DNA of 64,000 bases, from contig NC_088643.1 of assembly GCF_964019385.1 (NCBI RefSeq), positions 11,935,003-11,999,002 of the forward strand, given 5' to 3'. Position numbers and translations under genes: made by a program. Positions 23,430 to 34,242 of the stretch are shown here, piece after piece. Below the pieces are notes generated by a model, which saw only the letters and a program-made list of their open reading frames with translations, did no database searches and was not told the DNA's origin. Each line of letters begins with the position of its first letter. The first letter of the stretch is position 1. Source of the DNA: Sycon ciliatum (taxonomy: Eukaryota; Porifera; Calcarea; Leucosolenida; Sycettidae).

Positions 23430-24181
23430 TGAATAGCCAGGGACGATTCATGAATGGATTCAACATCGTTTCGCGGTCATAACTCAATCGAACGCACACA
23501 ACTCTTTCCGCTTGCGTGACCAGTTGAGTTCCAACACCGGAGCATCACTTGATACTTGCTCATGGCACCCCTTGAGTTGTCTGTACATGAATTTAATCAT
23601 GAATGACATTTAGAGAAGCAAAGTCTGAGCAGAGTTGCGCGAACAACTTCTTTGTCAGCTGTCTACCTGCCGTGAGGTAAGCGGTATGAAGAGTGACGTA
23701 CTTTTGATTGGGGTCTTCATGTCTTTTTGTCCGGTGCGCACAGTAACTGGTGTTGTTGGCGGTGATTTGATTTTCAGCATACGAGCGGCTCTGTCCTTAC
23801 CTCTTTTTTTCTTGACAGGCATTTTGCAATCTCTCTGGGCTAAGGAGCTCACAGGAATGATTGTGAAGAAGGCTCTGTTTCTCATGTCTCACTTCGGTGT
23901 TGTGCACCTGTGGGTGTGTTCTGGTGACATCCTGTCAGGACAGAGATATACTTCTTAAATTTCTCCAAAGGACTCCACGCGTATCGGAGGTTCTAAGCCT
24001 ATCAGAGTAATGGATGTCACCATGGCTACCCTATCTGGGGGGGGGGGGGGATAGATCACCGACATGTGTGTCTAATGCCTATAGAAAGATCATAAACGGA
24101 ACACTAAAACGCTATCCGAGTTCAAAACCCTATTAAGAAGTTTTGCTTATCAACGGAGAAAGTAAGTTAAAAATCATAGTA
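23430..24181. other. Intron 1 of gene B, conserved non-coding part
   Basis: Matches C (42900-43660) and D (60460-61390), including a G-run near 24038-24050 and a GATAGATCACCGA block also seen in A near 2598. ORFs here are not conserved between copies. No gene is recognised. Confidence 0.4.
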
Positions 24182-25041
24182 AGGCCACACTGAAGAAGGT
24201 CTGTGGTTCGACTCACCCGACCGACCGTACATTTTTCAGCCCGACCGTAACTTTTTTTCGGCGGGCTGTCGTGTGACTGACGTACGTGGACTGAACACGT
24301 CCACGTCTACGTGTTGTGCAGCGTGAGTCTGCGGACGCAGGCTAGGCGGCTCCTTTTGGACTTGACTTGTAGTTGTACTGCAGTGCAGTGCAGTGAGTGG
24401 TACGACTGCTGCCTTGTGCTGGTAGTAGAGTCTACTCGATACGACCACCGGCAGACTGGCGAGACTTATTTTGAAGTGACCGTCCGGTTGAGAGTGATTG
24501 CCTCGTTCCAGATTAAGGACGGCCTTCTGTTTTGGGATGAAGGACAGACGAGATTGCACTTTCCTCGTGTATTGGGAACGATAGTTCACCTGTACCGGTA
24601 AGTTGCTGCTCCATGTGTGCAAGCATAGGAAGCGTCGATGGAAAAAGCCCATGTATTCGTGCACGCCGACACCAAACTAGCAATACATGTACCGGTACAT
24701 TGTACAATTTGTACTTCGATTGAGTTCGAAGTAGTTCCCGAACTTACTTTCAACTCGCATCGTTCTTCATTTGCTTGATGATTTGGACAGTCAGAGTCAC
24801 CGCTTGAAGTTATTCTCTTCTCGTTCCAGAGCTACACAATGTTTCAAAGTATTAGCCAGTGATCCCTTTAAACAACATGTATGGCATAACACTGCGTAAT
24901 AATGCCGATGTACTGGGTGTCTAAAGGCAGTACAGTGTATTTACATGTACTAGAAAATATATTTAAAAAAAAAATCCGCCCGCCCGCCCGTAAAAAAAAT
25001 GTCCATGTTAGTCGAACCACACACCTTCTTTAGTTTGGCCT
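24182..25041. mobile_element. 860-bp inverted-repeat element, copy B only
   Basis: The ends form an inverted repeat of about 32 bp (AGGCCACACTGAAGAAGGTC at the left; AGGCCAAACTAAAGAAGGTG read from the right), followed by further imperfect pairing through CCCGACCG-rich sequence. C (about 43665) and D (about 61385) lack it. The target duplication is too short to define (TA or A). Interior ORFs are not recognised. Confidence 0.6.
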
Positions 25042-26800
25042 AATGGTAGTGTTATCAGACTGTTGTGTGCACTGAGCAATGACAGAGGGATAAGTTCACG
25101 TTCAAAAATAACACCTCGGTTCCAGCTATTACAAACAAGAATCCTGGGCTTATCTCCTACCAGTGGTTTTGCTAGAACTCTACGGCTAGTAACAAAGTCA
25201 TGTTCCACTGATAGTGGATTTTCCACAATGGTGTTGATGCCTATGTTGACCTGGTCTCGGAGATTTTTTGGAGGTCATAGAATGATGGCTGGTAATCCCG
25301 TGCTCAGTATTTCCATGGAAATGTTCAAATTTATGACCGCCGCCAAAGTACCTTGCAATCTTCTCTCTCAAAGAACTACTGTACTGAGTGTCAGTTGAAC
25401 ATTTTGTCTGGAAAGTGGTATTTTCTGGAAAGCTGCACTATAGCTGCAGCCGGCGTAGCAATGAGACCAACTGACTCCGACTAAAGCAATGTTTGCGATT
25501 TCGAAGTAAACTGCAGAACTTGAGAAAAACAACCCTCATCAGCAGCTACGATGCAAAGCAATAGTAGGAACTTCACTCGAAAAATCATATTCGAAAGTTT
25601 CGCATGAAACGCTATTTTTTGTGAACCGGGAAGGTTTCAGAAACGACCTGCGAAAGTTTGAAACATAAATTCAAAGGCAATCCAAAGGCAATGCCGCTAG
25701 GGGTTACCGGGTGTTAGCGGCCGTCGTGTGTTCCCTTCAGGAACGGACACGATAAATTACTTTTTACTTTACCTAAACCAAAGTTAAAGTTATGATTGAA
25801 GTTTGTAAAATGAACAACTGAGCAGTCACAGAAAGTAATTCAAGTATGAATGGGGACGGTGTGGTTTCCGTCCAGCACTGCACTATTTGGTGCATAGATG
25901 CGCGTGCGAACTGAAGTGCATGGGGGTACAGGGTGTGCACATGCATGGCGCCGTGTGCATGCATGTGCTGCACGGCATGCATGTCGGGTGTACCTGCTTG
26001 CACAACTCACATGCTTTCACCGTCACAGCTTCTACAGTGAGCGGGCAATTCACTCGATTTTTACGTCCAACACCGGGAAATCGCTGTGGGCTGGCTTCTG
26101 TGATAATGTTCCTTCTACTGCGATACAGTGCGAGGCTAAATGTTCTGGAATCCTCTTGTTTTAGACTAATTCGAGGCTGCTGAACACGAAAATTGGGTGT
26201 ACCTCCCGGGGCCGAGTATGCATCTGGTCGAAATCAGTACTTCGCTATGCCTCTGTGCAAATCGCGGCTCCATCTTTTTTGTCCAAGCATGGCATGTGTG
26301 GCATCAATGGAAAGGCGATGACCTCAGCTACCTAAAAATAGCATCGACAAGGGAGCACTGGCCATGGGATCAGATAGAAGCGGGCTCGAAGTCAGGCCAA
26401 AGAGCTTTCACGCGGGCCCCATTGTAAATGTACACGCAAGTTGTGACTGCAGTTTTCACCTGACCCAGGCTGGAACTGAACTCCCTAGCAATAATCTAGT
26501 GACCCATGACAGTACTTCACGTCGGTGGCACCTGCATTTCTTGTACATCTACAGAATCGTCATGTAGATCTGGTTATAACCTCAGGACTGTCCATCTAAC
26601 TGAACACACTGCATCCCCAGGGTCAGCTCTCAATACGATTGATGTGAATGCATAAACTAATTGATCTCTGTAAGCACTTCTCACTGCTAACAAGTAAGTA
26701 CTGGCAGTGCTGCTCAATGAAATTCAGTTGCGTCACTCAAGTTTGTGCTTTGCACCATTTTGCAGCCCAATGTTCGCAGGTCTAGGGCTGCGCAACGTTC
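25042..26800. other. Intron 1 of gene B, conserved non-coding part
   Basis: Homologous to the same intron segment in the other three copies. It contains the GCCGCTAGGG block near 25692 and the region before the 39-bp array. No conserved reading frame is seen. Confidence 0.4.
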
Positions 26801-26802
26801 AT

Positions 26803-27236
26803 TCCAGCTTGTACTTGAGTGATGCTGTGACTGGATTTCATTCCAGCGCGTACTTGAGTGACGCTGTGACTGGATTTCATTCCAGCGTGTACTTGAGTGA
26901 TGCTGTGACTGGATTTCATTCCAGCGTGTACTTGAGTGACGCTGTGACTGGATTTCATTCCAGCGTGTACTTGAGTGGTGCTGTGACTGGATTTCATTCC
27001 AGCGTGTACTTGAGTGACGCTGTGACTGGATTTCATTCCAGCGTGTACTTGAGTGACGCTGCGACTGGATTTCATTCCAGCGCATACTTGAGTGACGCTG
27101 TGACTGGATTTCATTCCAGCGCATACTTGAGTGACGCTGTGACTGGATTTCATTCCAGCGCGTACTTGAGTGACGCTGTGACTGGGATTTCATTCCAGCG
27201 TGAACTTGAGTGACGCTGTGACTGGATTTCATTGAG
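26803..27236. repeat. 39-bp minisatellite, copy B only (11 units)
   Basis: Eleven head-to-tail copies of a 39-bp unit containing TACTTGAGTGACGCTGTGAC and GGATTTCATTCCAGCG. Copies A, C and D have one unit each (near 5915, 45411 and 63028). Because 39 is a multiple of three the array is open in several frames (repeat SAYLSDAVTGFHS), but it lies in intron 1 and is not taken as coding. Confidence 0.9.
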
Positions 27237-27257
27237 CAGGACTGTACAAGTCATGTA

Positions 27258-27735
27258 CAGTCGTCCCTCTCTAATACGGCACCTTTTGCAACAACATGTT
27301 CTGCTGGATTAACAAGGGTGCTGGATTATCAAATCCTGCCCTCCAATCCGGCCCACCTGTTAACATACATGTTTGTGTCGTACATCAAAACGTAGGGATT
27401 TTCTGTGTCAATCCAAGTACTTTGTGGAATGCATGTCTTTAACATACACTTGGGAATATCCTATGCTCTGGCATAGGAAATTCCCAAGTGTAGTATGTTA
27501 CATGTGTTGTGTATGTTACAATGCTCCCTGACGTTATGCGATGTACAACTGCTGGATTAGAAAATCTAAGTATGTACAGTTTGAGTTATTTGTTGCAGAA
27601 AATCGCTGCTGGAGGCGGAATTCAAGTGCCGGATTAAAGCGTAGAAAATTAACTGAAAAAATCCGTTCCGCCAGAGAGTGTGCTGGTTTGCAAGGGTGCT
27701 GGATAAACAAGTGCCGGATTAGAGAGGGACGACTG
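27258..27735. mobile_element. 478-bp pogo/Tigger-type MITE, copy B only
   Basis: Terminal inverted repeats CAGTCGTCCCTCTCTAAT, flanked by TA (27256-27257 and 27736-27737). C (45466-45475) and D have the precise empty site GTCATGTAGTTACACG. A strong hairpin sits inside at 27440-27497. No transposase ORF. Confidence 0.85.
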
Positions 27736-27825
27736 TAGTTACACGAATGTTCAACGAGCCCCCCCCCCCCCCCAACCCATCTTCCTACGCCATTGTAAAG
27801 TGTAATGATCAATGTGAACACTTAC

Positions 27826-28180
27826 CGGAGGACGAGCCACGTGTTGACTCATCATCTGCCGACGTTGGCTTCGTTGGACGGGCACTTTTCCCACTGGCAG
27901 TTGCATCGCGTCGCTTCGCCATGGTACTGGCAACATGTTCAGCTACATGAGGCTGGCTGTGCTGAATGAGCCTCAGGAACGAATCCACCTGTTCCTCCGT
28001 TTTCGTTAGCATCAACCTCACCACGTACTTCGTCAGATCAGACTTCACGTTCTCCTTGCTGGAGGCAGTTTTATATTCATCAACGTCCAGCACATCATTC
28101 TCCAGCAAGAGTTCCAAGATCAGGGATGCATCTAGATTGGAAAGTAAGAAGGCTATGTTATAGCGCACCCTGTCTGCCAT
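27826..28180 (-). CDS. Gene B exon 1: CARD-like death-fold domain
   Basis: The CARD-like exon of gene B, 355 nt as in A, with donor GTAAGT directly below 27826 in phase 1. MADRVRYN is the natural start. The upstream GTG codon that keeps the frame open for three more codons is not a likely animal start; the TGA found here in A, C and D has become GGA. The domain (about residues 1-90) is followed by a basic, Ser/Thr-rich tail. It differs from A at scattered residues (for example LILELL for VILELL and KTEEQVDSFL for KTDEQVDAFL). Confidence 0.75.
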
Positions 28181-28304
28181 TGTTCCCACTCTAGCCTGTC
28201 CGCGTAACCACAGTTCACTCGCACTGCGGACTGATCACGATCGACATCGAGTTACTGCATAACTTTTTCGGACCAAAGAGTTGTCTTTTCTCAAGCAATA
28301 ACAC

Positions 28305-28318
28305 GTACTTTCAAGTAC
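28305..28318. promoter_or_regulatory. Conserved dyad upstream of gene B
   Basis: The same GTACTT-TC-AAGTAC dyad, 125 bp above the ATG. Confidence 0.3.
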
Positions 28319-29322
28319 AAGCCGTTAATCAGTTGTGGCTCAGGTACAGAGCGAATTTCATGAGGGCAAACAGCTCTTCGAAAATCACGCTTGAAATGTT
28401 CAGCATCAGCTCGATCGCCTGGGCTCTTCGCTATCACTGTATCAGTATCGGCACTAAGAGAATAGTAAAAATAGTAAAAAATAGTCGGAAGGAGATGACA
28501 ACGATTACGTCAACGCGGTCGATGCAGCCAGTAGGTCTACTGGCAGTAGTCTTCGTATTTGGCCGGCGTTGGGCCTGACTGCCCTGAGTGAGGGTGGGGT
28601 CTAGTCTCCGACTCTCCGCCAGTCTCCGACTCCGGTCATGGTTGCCATGGCGCATGTGTGCACGAAGAAAGCGTTGATCTGACACAGCTGATAGGATTCT
28701 TTTCGGTTCCTTGGATTATTGGCTGATGATTGCAGAGTAGATCTACGAGCGCAATAATTAGTTTCCATTATGGAGTGAACCGAGAATTAATGTTTTATAA
28801 ATCGAGTAAACTGTTGGTCCCAGTATGGCAGTGATAATGGTCAAGATTGAGCACAGCCAGACCGAGTTGTAAGAGAAAGCGTGTTGATCGCCATGAATGG
28901 CATGATTTTGATGACCGCAGACTGGAGGACTGAGCCAACTGAACTGAACTGCGTGTTGGATATTTTGAACATCTATTCAAACGTCAAAATGGAAATAATT
29001 CAGTGCGTGGCTAGATGGTCAACAGATCTAAACCGTTGCCTGCAATAGTGCACGTGTCTTGTTGTTCTACCGGATCTATACAGTTCAACTCGGTGCATAT
29101 ATAGTCCAAGAGTACTCAATGTGTCTCTAGTCCAAGAGTATGAGACGGTGGAGTCGAAATTTCGGACATGGGGCGAGTGTCCCCCCCCCCCCCCCCCCGC
29201 CGAGTGACCACTGCTAGCGAGCTTTGTGACTAATGACGTAGCCAGGGTTGCCAGCGATTATCACAGTGAGCGAAAGCAGAAAGGATAGTCCAGGAGCTGA
29301 AGCCTCTTGAGGAGCTTGGCAG
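28319..29322. other. Spacer between gene B and hydroxylase remnant
   Basis: Conserved with the equivalent spacers in A, C and D. It carries a 16-18 bp C-run near 29180-29198. No gene is seen. Confidence 0.4.
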
Positions 29323-29576
29323 CGATGAAAAACACGTTCACAAGGTTCACCGCGTGTGGACCTCGCCGATCAGCATCTCGAGCCTGTACTGTCACCAGTC
29401 CAGGATTTCCTCTCAAACAAATTACCGGTAATGGCTGGTCCCGTCCTGCTCGGCTCTCACTGTATGCTGCTGCTGTTGTGGGCCAGTATCTCGCTGGCCT
29501 CCGTGTCCGTCGAACACTGCGGCTTCCACCTGCCGTTCATGCCGTCCAACGAGTACCACGACTACAATCATGCAAG
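29323..29576 (+). pseudogene. FAXDC2-like hydroxylase exon, copy B (multiple lesions)
   Basis: The second half reads LPVMAGPVLLGSHCMLLLLW and HCGFHLPFMPSN in one frame, but the first half is out of frame. One base is missing after the ATGAAAAA, and another is missing at the HPVEH site. The first HxxHH box has become HVHKVHR and the second HDYNH, so both iron-binding boxes have lost a histidine. It is clearly non-functional. Confidence 0.8.
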
Positions 29577-29821
29577 GTTAGTAGTGTAGTGTGTGCATTC
29601 TGCATTGATTGGTACTTCAGTAGCTGTACTAAACATCCTGCTCTCCCCCCCCCCCCCCCCAACCCCTAACTGTACCCCTAAAAGGAAATACTCCCTCCCC
29701 CAAAAAGAAAGTTCTGACCGCATGTATAAAGCCACGTGCTAACTTTTCGAAATTTGCACAGAGAAAATTACAGTCGTAGCCAAAAAACCCGGCCAATGTT
29801 ATGCTGCCCAAGCACAGTACA
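29577..29821. other. Start of hydroxylase-remnant intron, copy B
   Basis: C-run at about 29645-29660 and AAAGGAAATACTCCCTCCCC, also seen in A and C. Nothing coding. Confidence 0.4.
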
Positions 29822-30268
29822 GCTACTGCTACCGGTAGCTGTACCGTGCATGGGCAGCATGCACTGCCACTGCTACCGGTAGCTGTACTGTGCTTGGGCA
29901 GCATTCACTGCCACTGCTACCGGTAGCTGTACCGTGCATGGGCAGCATGCACTGCCACTGCTACCAGTAGCTGTACTGTGCATGGGTAGCATGCACTGCC
30001 ACTGCTACCGGTAGCTGTACTGTGCATGGGCAGCATGCACTGCCACTGCTACCGGTAGCTGTACTGTGCATGGGTAGCATGCACTGCCACTGCTACGGGT
30101 AGCTGTACTGTGCATGGGCAGCATGCACTGCCACTGCTACCAGTAGCTATACTGTGCATGGGTAGCATGCACTGCCACTGCTACCAGTAGCTGTACTGTG
30201 CATGGGCAGCGTGCACTGCCACTGCTACCGGTAGCTGTACTGTGCATGGGTAGCATGCACTGCCACTG
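29822..30268. repeat. 44-bp minisatellite, copy B (about 10 units)
   Basis: Tandem copies of a 44-bp unit containing AGCTGTACTGTGCATGGG and GCATGCACTGCCACTGCTAC. Many units differ by GGTAGC/GGCAGC and CCGGT/CCAGT. Each unit is partly self-complementary. Copy A has only a trace; C has about 16 units. Confidence 0.9.
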
Positions 30269-30751
30269 CTAGTGCTAGTGTACAAGCCTAGTGCATGGCA
30301 CATGCTCTGCTGTCGGGACTGCACTCTGCAGTGCACAGTCTGTGCTGTGCTCGACTCGACTGCAGCAGGCAGAGTGCAGAGCGGCGGACTGTTTTAGTTC
30401 AGTGCTATGCCGGTAGACCCTCTAATGACTGTAAATGCATGAATGCGATTGTGACAGGCACCATGCCACTGTATAGGTATCCATGGCATTGGCTGGATTT
30501 CTTTGGTGACGACTTTATTACTCCCCCAATCGCTGCCCCCATCAACAGAAAAGAAATGCTCCCTGTTTCCAGCACGGCAGCAGTTCACTTGCATACCAGT
30601 GTCATGGTTGTTGTCTCTTCTTACCATGAATGTTCCTATATGTATCGTCTGATTCTGATTCAATGCACTACAATGCCCTCAGTTTGGTGAGTCTGCCATT
30701 CGATGATGCCGAGACCTCTGGTCAGTTGAGCATGGCAGACCTCACCAGCAC

Positions 30752-31486
30752 CATCTCACTGCTGACTCCATGCTAGCCCCATGTACTGCTGACTCCATGC
30801 TAGCCCCATGTACTGCTGACTCCATGCTAGCCCCATGTACTGCTGACTCCATGCTAGCCCCATGTACTGCTGACTCCATGCTAGCCCCATGTACTGCTGA
30901 CTCCATGCTAGCCCCATGTACTGCTGACTCCATGCTAGCCCCATGTACTGCTAACTCCATGCTAGCCCCATGTACTGCTAACTCCATGCTAGCCCCATGT
31001 ACTGCTGACTCCATGCTAGCCCCATGTACTGCTGACTCCATGCTAGCCCCATGTACTGCTGACTCCATGCTAGCCCCATGTACTGCTAACTCCATGCTAG
31101 CCCCATGTACTGCTGACTCCATGCTAGCCCCATGTACTGCTGACTCCATGCTAGCCCCATGTAATGCTGACTCCATGCTAGTCCCATGTACTGCTGACTC
31201 CATGCTAGCCCCATGTACTGCTGACTCCATGCTAGCCCCATGTACTGCTGACTCCATGCTAGCCCCATGTACTGCTGACTCCATGCTAGCCCCATGTACT
31301 GCTGACTCCATGCTAGCCCCATGTACTGCTGACTCCATGCTAGCCCCATGTACTGCTGACTCCATGCTAGCCCCATGTACTGCTGACTCCATGCTAGTCC
31401 CATGTACTGCTGACTCCATGCTAGCCCCATGTACTGCTGACTCCATGCTAGCCCCATGTACTGCTGACTCCATGCTAGCCCCATGT
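30752..31486. repeat. 27-bp minisatellite, copy B (about 27 units)
   Basis: The same 27-bp unit as at 9303, longer here. It produces ORFs of 132-243 codons on both strands that are artefacts of the period. Confidence 0.9.
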
Positions 31487-31514
31487 GCCTGCCGGTGAGT
31501 TTGTGTACCTCGTA

Positions 31515-32027
31515 CAGTGCGTATCGGTTATAGCGTGGTCGTGTAAAAGAATATACTGCCTACAAGAATGAACTCTCATGTTTTCATAATCATAACATGG
31601 GTTTCAAGTGCACATTTATTCTTACAGGCAATTTTATCGGACAGCCGAATATATCGGTCCTAAAAATGGACTTTGTGTAGCAAAACATACCAGATTAGTA
31701 CAAAGTATATCGCCTGTAGTAATAACATCTGTTCAATGCAGTTCTGATCTGACTCGCGTTGGGTCGTAGACTACGTAATGCTGCAGGTTCAACTGTTGTG
31801 GTCATGTAACTCATGTTGCATAGCCACAATGGTCAGCCTATGAGGCTATGGGACTATGACCAGCCGCATGCACAGTAGCACTACATTGCATGTAGGATGA
31901 TCTTCCTGACTCTGCGCACATGCACATGATATGTCACACTTGATTTTCAATATCGTGTGTAATAAATATCGGATATAAAAATAGAAAGTCGTTTTTCAAA
32001 CGCCCACGCTATAACCGATACCTACTG
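31515..32027. mobile_element. 513-bp inverted-repeat MITE, copy B
   Basis: Orthologous to the element at 9818-10330 with identical length and ends, so it was inserted before A and B separated. Absent in C. Confidence 0.65.
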
Positions 32028-32079
32028 TGTAATAATAAAAACTGACATTTTTTTGTTTATGTTGGCTGCTGCTATGCAG

Positions 32080-32210
32080 GAATCTTTGATTTTCTGTATG
32101 GCACGGACAGTCGCTTCCGTAAATCAAAGTCGTACGAGCGCCACCCCATGCTACTTGGCACCACCCCAGCCAACGTTCTGATTCCGGACGAACCGAAGAA
32201 ATGCCAGTAA
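32080..32210 (+). pseudogene. FAXDC2-like last exon, copy B (26-bp deletion)
   Basis: Carries the same 26-bp deletion after the acceptor as copy A and ends with the same TAA after PDEPKKCQ. The frame cannot join the upstream exon. Confidence 0.75.
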
Positions 32211-32259
32211 AAAGGTTAAGTCGGCAGTGCATGTGCATGTGTGCATCCTCACTGCTGTT

Positions 32260-32563
32260 GCTAGTCTCCTTCCAGTCCACCCTTGACCGTCCCATTCTCC
32301 AGTTTCAATGCTAGTCTCCTCACAGTCCACACTTGACCGTCCCATTCTCCAGTTTCAATGCTAGTCTCCTCCCAGTCCACCCTTGACCGTCCCATTCTCC
32401 AGTTTCAATGCTAGTCTCCTCACAGTCCACCCTTGACCGTCCCATTCTCCAGTTTCAATGCTAGTCTCCTCACAGTCCACCCTTGACCGTCCCATTCTCC
32501 AGTTTCAATGCTAGTCTCCTCACAGTCCACCCTTGACCGTCCCATTCTCCAGTTTCAATGCTA
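32260..32563. repeat. 50-bp minisatellite, copy B (6 units)
   Basis: Six units of the array described at 10566. The last unit is interrupted at its end by the MITE at 32567. Confidence 0.9.
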
Positions 32564-32566
32564 GTA

Positions 32567-32735
32567 CAGTCGTCCCTCTCTAATCCGGCACTTTATAATC
32601 CAGCACCCTCGATAAACCAGCACAATTTTCAGTAGCCAAAATGTCCTCTTCATGTACATTGCAGCAGTAAATCAGATTTGTTAATCCAGCAGATTTTCGT
32701 GGCACAAATGGTGCCGGATTATAGAGGGACCACTG
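32567..32735. mobile_element. 169-bp pogo/Tigger-type MITE, copy B only
   Basis: Inverted ends CAGTCGTCCCTCTCTAATCC and CAGTGGTCCCTCTATAATCC, flanked by TA (32565-32566 and 32736-32737). A (about 10970) and C (about 50591) show the empty site GCTAGTATCATCAC. The left end is almost identical to that of the 478-bp element at 27258, so both belong to one family. Confidence 0.9.
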
Positions 32736-32737
32736 TA

Positions 32738-33813
32738 TCATCACTTTTCTACATGTATATGTATTTTAGCATATCCACCATCAATACTGGTCTCATGACA
32801 AATTACACTTACCTACCCTGACTACTTCAAGTATGCCGCTGATAATATTATTATTCACACAGCCAATGGTTTTTTATGTGCCACATTCATTAGTGCCCTA
32901 GCTAGGCCCAATCTATGTTCTATCTTCCAGTCTTATCAGTGACGGCTCTCATAGCCAATGTTCATTTTTCCAAGCCATCACCAAGAAGTTCTTTTTCTTT
33001 CTCAGCTAGGCCCGTTCACAGTTTCTTTTCCATTTCAAGTTCCGCCCGTTCCACCATCCTGGAAGCATGGAGAGGGACTATATTGTGAATATTTTCAAGT
33101 TACAAGCAAAATATTGGCCATGACATCATTACTACTTACAGGCTGTACTGCAATGACATCACTACTACTTACCTGCTGTACTGCTATGACATCACAACTA
33201 CTTACCGGCTATTATTAATTGTGTCACTATTCAAGATGCTTTATACTTGAAGTACTACGCTTACTTCATACAAAGTGTTGAAATATGAAGCCTGAAATCA
33301 CATGCAGTCTAGGCGTGCCTGTACGATACCAGCATGCCAACACTGCAACTTGCTGTTGGCACCCCCGCGCCCGTTTTGAACACTGTGCCATTGCGCTCGT
33401 GGAAATCTAAACTATCTGCTCGTCCAAATCCAGAGCGTGTGTGGCTTGTTCAGGATCTGTACGCACTGGAAACTCTCGGCTAGTCTACCGTCTTTCTGAC
33501 ATTGCCACTTGAACTTGAAAATAGAAGCAGCTTTTCCTATGTGCAGTTGCATTGAGCCATGGTGTTTTTATCTTATTCTTGTGAATCCTTTCCGGAAGCA
33601 AATGCTGGTTTTTATACATTCGTGTAATTACTCAGGGCTATTTGCAATAATACTAATAATAAATCCAGAGGGCTCAGACCCCGCCTCCGCAGACGTTACA
33701 TACTCTTGCGCCTGCCCATGAGCACGGCCAGTGATCTCTAGGCGCAGTATCGTCACAGAATCATGGTCCGTGACGTTTGCCACCTCCATTTATCTACACT
33801 TGAAGGAACTGCT
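32738..33813. other. Spacer, copy B
   Basis: Conserved spacer containing three units of the 33-bp repeat (about 33118-33210) and the hAT empty site near 33562. No gene. Confidence 0.5.
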
Positions 33814-34242
33814 GTCCCTCCAGGAATCCGCGGGCGCGGCAAAATCCGCGGAATTCCACGGAATTCATGTTTTTTGAATATCCCGCGGAATTCACAGTTT
33901 TCACCGCAGAATCGTGAAAATCACGGTTTGGGGGCAATGCGAGCACGCGCTTCATATTCATGCACATGCACAGTGCAGTGTCCTGTCACTATTTTGTTGC
34001 ATTCAAAGTCGAGCGAGTTTTATTCGTTACTGTATTGAGCCTATCGTGTGTTTTCGACCACTAAATATTTTTTATTGATACTTGAACATAGCATATAGCC
34101 ATGTCTTTTCGCCGGTGCAGCGCCGCAGAAATACCGCAGTATTGCCGCAGAATTCACGCTATCCGCCGCATAATGTAGCGATTTGTGGGCGCAGAATTCT
34201 GCGCAGAATTTCAACTTTCTGCCCGCGGATTCCTGGAGGGAC
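33814..34242. mobile_element. 429-bp inverted-repeat element, copy B
   Basis: Ortholog of 12555-12983, with the same ends and GCGGAATTC-rich subterminal repeats. Confidence 0.65.

Noticed and set aside
26714-27232. 168-172 codon ORFs over the 39-bp array
   Set aside because: Minisatellite artefact inside intron 1, present as a single unit in the other copies.
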